Positions 38,475 to 50,090 of a stretch of 64,000 nt of DNA are shown here, one piece after another; within the stretch, counting starts at the first letter, position 1; every line of letters starts with the position of its first letter. This DNA is from Liolophura sinensis (lineage: Eukaryota; Mollusca; Polyplacophora; Chitonida; Chitonidae): contig NC_088301.1 in assembly GCF_032854445.1 (NCBI RefSeq), positions 36,071,187 through 36,135,186 of the forward strand. Direction: 5' to 3'. The position numbers were made by a program, and so were the translations under genes. Below the pieces are notes generated by a model. It was not told the DNA's origin and ran no database searches. It saw nothing but the letters and a program-made list of their open reading frames with translations.

Positions 38475-39980
38475 GGAAAAGCCTGAACAAGCTGAAAACC
38501 AGAAGGACATCAGGGTTTCAGGAATTCTGAATGGATAGCATCCGATTCTGGTTTTGTTATTCCCATTCAAACCTTGGTTGGAAAGCTGAGAATTCTCGTC
38601 AACTGTATTTGAGCAATCATTTTGACAGGTTATTTGGCCGAACAGATCATTTGGTCAAATCGGAATAATGGAAGTGATTTATACATCCAAGTTTAGTTTA
38701 CTCCATATTTAATGTGAAAGGTTGTGCAAGTTCCATGGTGCGCAATTAGTGATATGTGTAGGCATAATCATTTAATATTGTTACTAGCGTGTAAGTTCCT
38801 GAACTTACTTTGAAGAGTTAATTAAGTTTCACATGGGCCGGTATTATTACAAACTAATCACTGTAGGGGAATATAAGCTGTAAAGACACTGAAAAATACG
38901 CTTGACCTACGGTTGCTTATTCGATATCCACAAGTTTTTAATAGTTTTGTGGCATTTTAGAATTCTAATTAGAATTAATAATTGTGGTTAACGTTCCGTT
39001 CTCTTCACCATCTGTCCATGGATACGGTTTTCCCCATGGCTGATAACTGTTTTCACCTTGGTGGAAACCAAATTAAGGTTACAAAACTTGTAAATTTAGA
39101 AATACAATTTGAAATGTGGAAGTTGTGAGCTAGGAACATGGCCAGCCGATCTTAGAGCTATAATGCAGTATGACTTTTGTGCTCCTCAATAAAGCCAAGC
39201 GAAAGTTTGAGTGCTGCGTAAGCACATGGTACGCCCATGGCAGGATCGATTCCCTTACACTTGTATGGATATAAGCGCTCACGGTGTTAGGTCTCTGTGG
39301 TCACACAACGTAATTGATGCGTTCCACCAGCGCGAGCCACCTCTTGTCTGCAAAGTACAACGTTTTGTTGACGTCTCACTGTGCCTATATTTTATACGAG
39401 AAGCGCATCTAATGGATAAGTTGTCCCTTCGTCAATGTAGACACTATCACGTGTTCGTAAGCCATTCCAACGTAAATGTGGCTCTTATTGGTTTAAGTTC
39501 TTGAATGTATTATAAAATCACTAACTATTACACTATAGAATTTGCTACCAGTAGGTACAGCATGGGGCCTCATTAACTGGGTCAGTGATGTGTGATCAAA
39601 ATCGACTATGAGCGCCTTAAATAACTGAGTTAGCTTACAGGTTATGGCCTACGTCTACACTGGCTGTAATCTCATATTACACTAGCAGACAATTTCAATT
39701 TTATTCACGTGCTAGCTCATAAAAATAAAAGATATTTAAATAAATAGATAATATTCCGGAGAAAAAAATGTTTAAGGCGAAGACACAAATAAAAAAAATT
39801 TGTTTTTCCAACGCTTGCAATCGTGGATTATATCCGCTGGAATGGGAACTCGATCTTAACAGGTCATGTGGCAGAATAGATCGCTCTGTCTCATTAGAAC
39901 AAATGGCGCAGTACCTGTTCTTAACGTCATCATTGCCTAAGTTTTTACGCTCAATTCGCAAAAAAGCGATCTTCAGTAGT
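38475..39980. other. unassigned spacer
   Basis: No repeats or genes recognised. A frame of 97 codons at 39211-39504 is not similar to any family I know. Confidence 0.5.
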
Positions 39981-39996
39981 ACGTTTGCGAGTGTGA

Positions 39997-40098
39997 TTTA
40001 TTTATTTGATTGGTGTTTTACGCCATACTCAAGAACATTTAACTTATACAAAGGCGGCCAGTATCATGGTGGGGGGGACACCGGCCAGAGTCCGGGAA
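39997..40098 (-). repeat. SINE family 1, truncated copy with perfect 16-bp target duplication
   Basis: It reads TTTATTTATTTGATTGGTGT, TTTACGCCATACTCAAGAAC, GGCGGCCAGTATCATGGTGG and CAGAGTCCGGGAA, the complementary orientation of family 1. ACGTTTGCGAGTGTGA occurs exactly on both sides (39981-39996 and 40099-40114). The right-hand duplicate leads straight into the tail of a SINE family 2 copy, so this copy inserted into that older one. Confidence 0.92.
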
Positions 40099-40114
40099 AC
40101 GTTTGCGAGTGTGA

Positions 40115-40187
40115 AGTGAGTGCGAGAGTGCTTGGGGTTTAACGTCGTACTTAGCAATTACTCAGTCATATGAGGACGAAGCAGTCC
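40115..40187 (-). repeat. SINE family 2, 3'-end fragment
   Basis: AGTGAGTGCGAGAGTGCTTG, GGGTTTAACGTCGTACTTAG and CAGTCATATGAGGACGAAG are the complement of the family 2 tail seen at 16650-16738. The copy is interrupted at its tail by the family 1 insertion. Confidence 0.85.
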
Positions 40188-41740
40188 TTAGAGGCGAGTG
40201 TGAAGTCGATGGGATAACATACATAGGACAGATCTAGGAAATGGTGAAGCAGTTAACCGTCAATACATTCCTCTTCAAAGAGGTATATTTCCATCTAGTT
40301 TACTAAAGGTAAACAATCTGTGCACGACAAAAATGACAGATTCGATTCAATCTTTTTGTCTTTTCCGAAAACAAAAACCAACAAAAAACACCACTTACGT
40401 TCTGTCTTCCACAAGACATGATGCCGAAACCATGTACATCAACTCGGTCGATATGATCCTCTACGTTGTATGACTGAATGCATGTAGCTTTCTCAAACAC
40501 TGTTAAGACATGCTTTGCCTCTTCATATACGTTAGTATCGAACCCAGGATCTTAGTTGTAATTACATCACGATGTTGGCATATTGACACAATTGACTACA
40601 AAACTGGAAAACAGGAAGCACTTTTCCTCAACATTATACATTACAAGACCATATTGTTCGCGATTCAAGCGATATCTATTCAAATTACAAGCACTGGGAC
40701 CAGGTATTGCACGCGTCCCACTCTAAAACCTACAATTTCCTTTTTATACGGTAACACAGGTAGACCTATAGGTGTTTCCATCAGAAAACAGACATGGCAG
40801 GTCTACACGGTTTGACGATAATGATTTGCATAGCTGGCAATTATCGAGGTGATTCTGACAGATGGCTTCTATATGTTGGAATATTTCAAAAATTATGTCG
40901 CAGAGGTAGGTATCAATCACAACCGAAACCAAGAGCGGTTCACTGTGTCGTAAATTGTGCATTTACTAAGTTTGATACTACTGCAATTTAATGTTTATCA
41001 AGTAAATTAAAATGACCGCTATTCACTACTTTCTTTCAAGCCAATATATGGTATTTACACTAATAAACCATCCAATATTCTTTAGTCAGCTAAACTTTCT
41101 CTTGAAGAAAAACTGGCGATTATTCTGTTCCCCAATGCGATGGGCATTGAATATATGTTTTTCATATGTGGGATTGGTGTTACACACCATTTTACTTCTT
41201 AATACTACAACAGTCACAGTTGGAAATTACTGTACCCCGCCATGTATATATGACAAAGATACTGTAGTAAAGTGATCGTTTAGCTACCGAGAACTAGGGC
41301 CGGAAAGCTGACGCGATAATTCATTAGGGTAGTGGTCTGCATGTATTGAGGCACCATGAAAACTATGGTGAGATGTAATGTCGAAGCATCAGCACGAACA
41401 TAGCTCTAGGTCTATATAGGTGCTTTATTCTGTCAAGACAATTCTATGTAAAGAAGGAATACCTCCAACAAAGGTGTGACAGTTTCAACTCGAGGCTGAA
41501 CCGATGATTTCGATAAACACTGTAACGTGGCAGAGACAAAATATTGCTGAGCACAATTAAGATCATGTTTATTATCAGGCAAAATACTCCGCTTTTCACT
41601 GCACAATAACGCTCACGTGGGATACAGATATATACTCGAATCCTGCAGATGACTTCAAATGTGTCTGCTGAGAAGGTTATCTCCCTTTGTTGGGATCCAA
41701 CGATGATCACATCGCTGAAGCGATCTTTAAGGGTGTTGAT
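40188..41740. other. unassigned spacer
   Basis: No coding region recognised. A GGTTATCTCCCTTT motif at 41675-41688 is the reverse complement of the motif near 303 and 34687. Confidence 0.5.
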
Positions 41741-42385
41741 GTTAGGTATATGGTTACCATGACAACAGCGCAAATGGACAAATTTGTCCACCAACAATAA
41801 AAATTCTACGTGGAAATGTGTTGGAGTTATAGCCCGGGCACGAAATCATATCTGTTTTAATATTATATATCATGGGGAAATGGCGGTCTGGTAACCATGA
41901 CAACCGCGGAAATGAACAAATGTGAGTGGCGACACATCGTCATCTGTGTATGTATGTATCCACCCAAAATTCAATTTCTGCGAGTCAAAATCATAGTATA
42001 AGTAGGGGAAATGGCGATATGGTAACCATGACAACCACAGAAATGAACAAATGTGAATTGCGACACATCATCATGCGTTTACGCATGTATCCACCAAAAA
42101 TTAAAACTCTACCCAGAAAACAGTTGTAGCTATAGAGCGGACACGAAATCATATCCATTTATATAGTATGTATAGGGAAACTAGCGATATGGTAACCATG
42201 ACAACCGCGAAATGAACAAATGTGAATTGTTATTTATCGCCATGTGTGTATAAAGATATACACCAAAAATTAAAACTAAACGTAGAAAACGATTTGAGGT
42301 ATAGCCCAGACATGAAATCGGACGGAGAGACAGACAAAAATCATTATAACATGATACGCTCCGCCTAAGGTCGAGGGCGTATGAA
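41740..42385. repeat. tandem array of four diverged units
   Basis: The key GGTAACCATGACAAC (first copy with one change) occurs at 41752, 41890, 42021 and 42191. In each unit it is followed by a block such as GAAATGAACAAATGTGA, then TCCACCAAAAATTAAAA, then CACGAAATCATATC. Spacings are about 138, 131 and 170 bp. The last unit runs into CGGACGGAGAGACAGACA and then GCTCCGCCTAAGGTCGAGGG, which looks like the terminus of a larger mobile element. Confidence 0.85.
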
Positions 42386-43740
42386 AAATAAGAAAAGCGC
42401 ACATTTCCAGGATTAATGGCACATTTTCCGAAAACTATATATCGAGCCAAACTAAATCTAACTGGATTTCTAACTTTAAAACTGCCACAGCACACCAAAT
42501 GTCAGCTTGGTTCCGCAGAATAAGATTGTTAAGGCGTTCGGTCACATAGCAACAAAAGTAAGTTACACCAAAAATATAATTTGTTTACGGTTAAATAGTA
42601 CTTGTGTTCGAAGTCATGACGAATAGTCTTTCAGGAAAAACAATAAAAAGCTGGTGCAGAAAGCATTTTTAAATCCGTGCAAGAACAAATTGCCTCCCCT
42701 GGGTTCACCTTGGGATGCCTAAGAAACAAACTAACAAAAAGCAAAAAAAAAAAAAAAAAAAAACATTTCTAATTCTAATTCTAATTTCGGGCATATGCGG
42801 TGTCACTTCCGGTTACTTGGATGTTGACCACGTATATACTGGAGATATACTTCCAGTTTCATTAGAAAGCGTACTTTCTTCAGCGCACTGCAATCAGTGC
42901 ATTGTATGTACATTATATATCATGTAGATGTAGTTGTGCCAAATGTAGTAAAACGATCTTTGGACAAAATTTTAAGGTGTGCATGTCCTGTTTTTTAAGT
43001 ACACATATAGACCAATTTTCCCACAGCAATTTGCGACAACAGTATATTTCGACCTGATTCGTAATCGGAATGTCAAACTGCGTTAGGTAACATGCTTAGA
43101 ATCTTCAAATTAATTTTTTCACAGGACATCAAATCCGCGGTAATTTGCATACACACTGCATCCTTTTTCTTTCCAAATAGCGTGTTATGTGTGTTAAATT
43201 TCAAGTCGATGGGTTTCTAAAGAAAATTACTCTTAAATGTGTTCATTTCAACTCAAAATGGCCGCCAGGTCACATGCCAAAAATGTTTACTGGTCAAAAT
43301 TCATCACGAGGTTTAACATACCTAAGTTTTACGCAATTCTGTCTTTTTAGCTGTAAAAGTTTTTCAATTTTGAAATATGTTTAAATGGATATTTCTTTTT
43401 AGCATGTACTACTTCCGGTTTCCGGTTAGGTAGAATTTGTCTCCTTACCTTGGGATAATGTTAGGCTCAAAGATAGCGTCTCCATCTTCATCGGTAAAGG
43501 GGATATACTCACTTCTGGTTTCGAGGATGCCACTTCCGGTTTTGCAAAACGGCATGTTCGGTATGGCAAAAAAAAATTTTTAAGTTTAGCATAAAATCCA
43601 ATATGACCGCCAAGTCACCCGGCCAAATGTTTCCAAAAGCTTAAAAGCACATCTTCAGAACCTTTCCTAAAACATTATACTGAAGGTTCAAGAATGTACC
43701 ATTTGTCCACTTCTCACAAATTTGGTGAAAATAATAATAA
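42386..43740. other. spacer rich in CTTCCGGTT motifs
   Basis: CTTCCGGTT or a near variant appears several times between 42800 and 43560 (near 42807, 43412 and 43532), in a stretch with CAAAATGGCCGCCAGGTCAC and its variant CAATATGACCGCCAAGTCAC about 345 bp later. This suggests an internally repetitive old element. No gene seen. Confidence 0.45.
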
Positions 43741-43749
43741 TCCTAACGA

Positions 43750-45850
43750 TTTCAGTAGGGTTTGATTCAAGCCTGAATGGCTTTGGTTCTACTCAGTACC
43801 TTGAAAGTATGGTTTAGGAAGAGCTGAATTATTTTAGAGACATATAGATACACAGTTTTCTGTGCATTAAAGGTAACAATCCACTGATCCGCCCATATGG
43901 CTAAACGACGTAAATCATAATTTTCTTTGCTTAAATTGATACATCTCTGTTCTCTTCAGCAAGAGAGATGTCGTCAGCAAAATCATTAATATCACATTCA
44001 GTGTTCATATTTATATCATTAACAAATATTAAAAACAACAACGGTCCTCATACAAAGCCCTGGAGGACTCCCGAATAAATGTATTCAGGTTCAAAGTCTA
44101 CACCATTTAAGCAAGCTTTAATTTTGCGATCACATAAACAGCTTTGTATCCAAGAATATCCTACAATGCCCAATTGCTTTATTTTGAATAATAAACCTTC
44201 ATGCAACAATGTCAAAGGTCTTGCTTACGTCAAGAACTACAAGGCAAACATCTGAACCATTGTCAATACTCTGGTATATATTATAAACAAGTTTTGTCAG
44301 GTGTAATACAGTTGAGTCATTTTGTTTAAAACTAGAATTTTCTTGGATTAGTAGATCATTTTCCGTGCAATATTCATAGAGATGTTTGCGGACATTTTTT
44401 CCCAAGACTTTCGATAGAGACGTCTGAAGTGATATTGGTCCATAGTTGGATACATCATCCCATACTCCCCTTTTCTAAACCGTCCCCCATCCCCCGGGAT
44501 AATTTCTAAACTGAAGCAAATATCCCGGAATTTAATTAGAAGTTAAATAGGTCAGTAATTGAAGGGCCCTTGATTCAAGGGAGTATTTCATCATAAAATT
44601 GTTAATACTGTCAACACTAGACGCTTTTTTTCACATTTAGGGATTTTAGTAGAGTACTTTCATGTACTTGTTGAATTGTGGTTTGTATTTTTTTCAAGCT
44701 AGAAATCGGTCACAAAAGTGAATGTTGTACTTGGGGTACAATAACTGGTTGTGCTGAAGAATTTGCAAAATGTTTGAGCTTTCTCTGTGTCAGTTATGAT
44801 ACGTTTACCATCGACAAGTAAGGGCAATATGATAAAACATATAACCACAGGCAAAGACTTTATCACTAGTATCATTAAATACATCTAAAACCTGTTTCCA
44901 AAGGGTGCAATTTACAAGTGTGTTCAATCCGCTTACATCAGCAGATTTGTAATCCCAAACATTTCGTTTATAAGAAATCGGTTTATCATTGCATGAGATA
45001 TTAAGGATTCAGTATATGGTGTGATGACCAGAATTCTGGTATATAGTCTATGCTGTCGATAATTATTAAGTCAAGAATGTATGCGCTGTCTTTAGTATAT
45101 CTTTTCGGTTCTCGGATAAATTGAAACATATTTTTGCCTTTTATTATATCGTATAGTTTCATTTTTAGTTCACTGTTTTGAATGGTATTTTTCCCAGTCT
45201 GTGCATCTGTTGTTAAAGTCATCCATAATTAATACAGGGTCAGGAATCCTGTCCTCTTTCTGTATAAGATGAACGGCATGGTTATCTGTGATTTCTTTAC
45301 CTCGATGAATTGCGAGCGAGATAGATCATTTACCGCTAGGGGAACGTTCATTTGGTGTGCTAATTTGTATATAACTTCACAAGTGGACTCATTTTCTTGC
45401 ACATTGAAGCCACTAATGCGTATGCATTTTCTGCCTTATCACTGAGTTGTTCGTTTGCAATTTCAACGATGCAACTGATTTACTCGTCACAGTGACCTGG
45501 GGCTTGAGCTGTTCTATTTCGTTATGCATTGAAGTGAATTACTTTCATACGTTTTAATAATCTCTTCAATGGCTTTCAGTTTGTCTAGTGCATTTTTAAG
45601 GTTGTCGCCCAGGGAATTTATTTTGGCATGGCTTACTTTGATCACATCTAAAAGTTTGGCCATGGCTACGTCGATCGCGAATTAATAGCTGTTTTTACAG
45701 CATTTTTGAGAGATTTTCCGAATAATTCCTGCAAAACACTCACAGTCCGACAGTTCATGGGTGAGCAAAGTTCCACTAGGTATGTTTTCCCTCGAATTCA
45801 CCCTTTTAATCTACGGTGGATCCATGTTTTTGGAAGGTTTTCGCTTTGCT
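43750..45850 (-). pseudogene. dead non-LTR retrotransposon (EN + RT, CR1/Jockey-like)
   Basis: Read on the minus strand from high to low coordinates. An ORF1-like coiled-coil segment comes first, MAKLLDVIKVSHAKINSL and following heptads (45540-45670). Next is an apurinic-type endonuclease piece with PVLIMDDFNNRCTDWEKY (near 45175-45235) and LKMKLYDIIKGKNMFQFI. The reverse transcriptase follows: HLTKLVYNIYQSIDNGSDVC, VLDVSKTFDIVA (near 44200-44260), SGVLQGFV, GPLLFLIFVNDI and the catalytic FADD (43970-43981). A LAIWADQWIVTFNAQKT thumb segment follows near 43880. Multiple stops and frame changes, including one between QGFV and GPLLF, show it is inactive. Clade assignment is from motif style only. 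Confidence 0.85.
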
Positions 45851-48715
45851 TCCCACTTCGTCTCGTCCGTTTTCCCTGACGTTTAAGCCAGTTTTACGTA
45901 TTTTCCAGCTAGAAATTTCTTTACAAACGTTTTTACGGTATGCCTAAGCTAAGGTCTTTTGTCCAGAATGTGATTACACATGCAAATTGGTTTGGCAGCC
46001 CCTCCAACTTCTCAGCCCGAGCCACTCGAACATTCACACCACGACGAGCATGAACCTTTATCATCGATCTATATCTAGTTTGGAGAAGCCAAGAGATTTA
46101 TCAGGATGTACCTGACCAAGTGTGACTTTATCCACCCGTAAATCTCACCGCCGTCGTATTAATGAAATATTCTTGAATATTTGAAGTTGAACCGGAAGCA
46201 ATCAAGAATTCTGAATTTATTGCGTTCGCAGTAAATGTCAGTCTATATCTAATTTCATAACGGGGAAACCACGTGCCAAGTTTAATTTCAATATCATGAA
46301 CCGTTATGAAAAGTACTGTTTCGTGACGGACTAATAGACTAAGCGGTTAACCTATAGTCCCCTCCGGTACCGACTGGAGAGTAATAAACTAATAAATTAA
46401 GAAAAAATTAATAAATTCATACCTAGCTACCCAATTCTACTTGTAAATAGATATGACAGAGAATCAAATGAGTATGAAATAAATACCTGAATAGATTCTA
46501 GATCATAACATGAAATTTTGTATTGATGCGATTTGCTTGTTTTTCTTGTCTTTTGTGCTTTCGTTTCTTATGATGTCTTCTCCTCAAGCATACAGGTACT
46601 TATGAGTGCGACTCCATTCACTCACTTTATCCTGTTGGATATTTAACGTGCCGAGCGAAGCTTGTTAAATGAATAAACCAATCAGGATTCTCTCCCCTGA
46701 ACTCGGAGACGCCGCTACTATTTGAATCCGATTTCATAACATTTCCTGCACTCGGTTTTTATGACGTATACATGAGATTCGAGATTCTTATACGAAATGA
46801 ATGTTCTCCAACAGCAGATTGTTAGTGAATCAGATGATGAATATTTATTTGATGAGGGAGGAACCAACAGTTGACACAAGTACCGAACACTTGATTGTCA
46901 TATGGGACAGAGGTCCCAGTTAAACACAACACATGCACAGAAAGTCTCATGAGACTCTTGTCTCAAATTATAGTACCGAAGTTCAGTTGATATATTCTGC
47001 AACAGTCTCTGTACATAGTCTCTGTGGGCCACTTTTGATATCTCAGATAATTTCTACTTGCATGAGACTGGAGCTGGATTTCTCAGGTTTCGTGGGACTG
47101 GAGAGTCACAGAATTTTGGGACTGGGAAAGATTCCCAGATTTTTGACACTGTATTCCCGGCTTCCTGGGGACTGGTCCCCACGAGGTTTCAACTGTCTCT
47201 GAGTTCATAAACTGGATCACAAATCACTATTCCAGACACTGGGACTGTTTCCCAATTCACCGTACAAGGATTTTCCCATTCTTAATAAAATATCTACTTA
47301 CTGAGGATGCTTACCAGCAATTTGGTGTCTACTCCTGGCAGATTCCAAGGCCATCTACAGACGACTGGGAATATCAGCCTAATTATAAATTTCTACATGG
47401 TGTAGGCGGAGCAGTGAACCAAATTAGGAGATTCTGGCACGGATGTAACAAAAATCGGAGAAAAAGACAAACAAATGAAGCCATAAATGTTGGTTTACCG
47501 CTTTCCATATATAGTCAAAACCCTGCGTAGATTCCCTTGGTACATGGGGAACGGATGAAGATGTGGATGATGCAGAAGTAATATCTTATTCAGGTTTCGT
47601 TTTAACTCCACAGTCCTTGGTTTCTTTTCGCCTGCAGTCACAAACACCCAAGTATGTGTTAAATGTCACATATTTACATTTCAAAGTAACTGTGCCGACA
47701 ATAAAGAAGCAAAAAGGTAACATTTTTGATTTTTTACTGCGGGTATATATCGTTTTCGTCAGGAATAAGTCTCCATATTAAGTTGCCTAAATACATCATG
47801 CATGGGAGAAATGGGGTTTTTATTCGATCGGAGAATCTAAAATCACAAAACCACCAATAAAAAGGCTGAATAATTAATGCTGACCCCAGACGAAGAACGA
47901 AATTGCTATTGGTTTACCATAATTCTGTATTAATTCGAACGTTTACATTTCGGACATAAAGTACAGATCAGCTGTCAAGCAATGTGAAAAACAAGCCACA
48001 CTTCTTTGTTTATTAATTTTTTGCTTAATGTCGTTCTCAAGTTTTCCTACTTGTTTTCCTATGAGGCTTTGTCTCATTATACTATTGACCATCTTTCCAT
48101 GTTACTGGGTATTCAGAATTTTCCAGAAGAAAGATCCAGAAAATCATGACAATAGGAAAATAAGCGATTCAACACTGATGAAATGCAAAGAAGCCTACTT
48201 GAACTCGACAGAATTCGTATATCGCTCAATGGACTTCAGAGTGATGTATGTTTTCTAAGCGAATACACTGCTAAATCTGCGGGTGTCGCTCTGAAAGAAG
48301 ACACAAAAGAGGTTCATTTATAAAGAAACCGTTTTGTTGCAAGCCAGCTGATTTCGCTACAGAAACTTGTTTGCCACCATTATCAACTATTTGCTCATGA
48401 AAACAGTCATACTAACACTAGAAAATGTTAATGGTGTACACCCACATTCAACAACAGATAAATAGGCCTACCCTTTGTTACTATCCTTTGAAGGGGACTG
48501 CACAAACTGTGCTTTATGTGTTATTGTTAGAGAACTATATTTATCAGCTTATACCAGTGTTTTAAATATATGTTTTCTTACCGAAAAAATTCATTAATCA
48601 AAAATCATCACGAATATCGATATGGAGGAGCAGAGGGCACATGATGGCCACACCTGGGATTACTGTACGTGCACGAAGTTACGAATAACCGGCAACTTTG
48701 GCCTGTGTTCGCTAT
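45851..48715. other. spacer with a SINE scrap and a GGGACTGG-rich patch
   Basis: It includes the SINE fragment at 46133-46180. Near 47030-47260, GGGACTGG and variants recur irregularly. A 72-codon frame at 47563-47781 and a 76-codon frame at 48028-48258 match nothing I know. Confidence 0.45.
46133..46180 (+). repeat. SINE family 1, short fragment
   Basis: CACCGCCGTCGTATTAATGA followed by AATATTCTTGAATA matches the 3' part of family 1. No head or tail remains. Confidence 0.7.
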
Positions 48716-48716
48716 A

Positions 48717-48915
48717 ATTCTATTTATTTATTTATGTATGTATTTATTTATTTATTTATTTGATTGGTATTTCAATCCGTACTCAAAAATATATCAGTTA
48801 TTCAAGGCGGCAGCATTGTGGTAAAAGAACCGGTAGAGCCCTGGGAAGACCCGCGACCATCCGGTTGCTGACAGACCTTGCCACGTAGGACTGGAGAGGC
48901 AGCCAGGTTGAATTC
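48717..48915 (-). repeat. SINE family 1 copy with long TTTA tail
   Basis: A (TTTA)n tail leads into TTTGATTGGTATTTCAATCC, GTACTCAAAAATATATCAG, GGTAGAGCCCTGGGAAGACC, GACCATCCGGTTGCTGACAG and GGACTGGAGAGGCAGCCAGG. AATTCTATTT on both sides (48716 and 48911) may be the target duplication. Confidence 0.85.
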
Positions 48916-50090
48916 TATTTCTACTTGTTGTTCACTCAAACATGAGTTTTTGTCATGCTGAACCTCACAGTTGGTTACAATACATTTACAGAAAGTAAGC
49001 TAAGTATATCAGTATATTCGTAAATTTTAAATTTTCAAGAAGTATTGCTAATTTATTTAATTGCCAGAACAATAGTGGCGAAAGAGTGGTGACAGCTAAC
49101 ACAACTAGTTGGTGGCAACGCACCAACAGCAATAACTGCTGCCAATCATCAGTTGTGAGAACTCTTCAGTCATCACCAATAACATTACAACAACAGAGTG
49201 ACGTCCCTTTGAGACTTGGCGTCGTCGCTTTACGGCATCGTAGGTCCGGTAGCTGCTAGTTTTAACATGGGGTGGTATATAGAACATAGAAAACTAATTA
49301 AAAAGGATAACATGGACTTTCTGAATTATGTTTTTGGGTGGGATTGGGTTCCCATTATTGTAAAAAGTGGGACCTTAAGCTGTATCTGAACCTTTCATGT
49401 TTGTGACTTATGTTTGGAAAGCGATAAGTTATGTTTGGATGTTGCAACTTATCATTGGAGTGAGTAAGTGTTTGGGGTTTAACGTTGTAAAACTGTAACT
49501 TATCCTTGTAACTTCGTAACTTTATGCGTGTATGTTTGTAACTTAAATCAAAGCTAAAGCGTCCAGGTTTTTTAACATTTCTTTTTATTTTTACATCACA
49601 TTGGACACGCACTGCTCCTCTCAAATATGGCTTAAAAAAAATAAAAAAATCTAAAAATAATATGACTAAACGTCTTGCTAACCCTTCATTCATTTGGACG
49701 AAATTTTTAGAAATGTTACATAATCAATCTTTGGTTGCAGTAGTAATGAAATCTCATTTTGATACAAATTGTCCAGATGTATTGTCAATCACTTTTATAA
49801 TGGTCATTTATTGCTATATCTGAGTAAAATGTGCTCTGCTTCTTCTATTATACTGTCTCTGCAAATTTTAATGATTAGCCACGGCCATCTACCAAGAATC
49901 ATTTACTGTACTCATGTCGTACTATTTGGACATACTTCAGTTACAGTATCCGGTGGGCAGTGGGTAATTTTAAAATGGTATTTAAGCAAAAACTTTTTAG
50001 ACACAACTTTCTTAAAGTGCTAAGATATCTGTACTCACCTATTTTTTTTTATTCTACTGTGTGCACTTAACTTTCAGCTTTGTTATGTTA
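48916..50090. other. unassigned spacer
   Basis: Contains a family 2 SINE fragment at 49458-49495 and short GTAACTTATG-type repeats near 49400-49540. A 112-codon minus-strand frame at 49355-49693 is not similar to any family I know. Confidence 0.45.
49458..49495 (-). repeat. SINE family 2, tail fragment
   Basis: GAGTGAGTAAGTGTTTGGGG followed by TTTAACGTTGTAAAAC is the complement of the family 2 tail. Confidence 0.75.

Noticed and set aside
41444-41797. 117-codon minus-strand frame
   Set aside because: It overlaps the start of the tandem array, and its residues follow the repeat sequence rather than a protein family.
46795-46875. Short frame resembling a piggyBac-derived N-terminus (SDDEYLFDEG)
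   Set aside because: Too short; a stop follows at once and no transposase core is present downstream.
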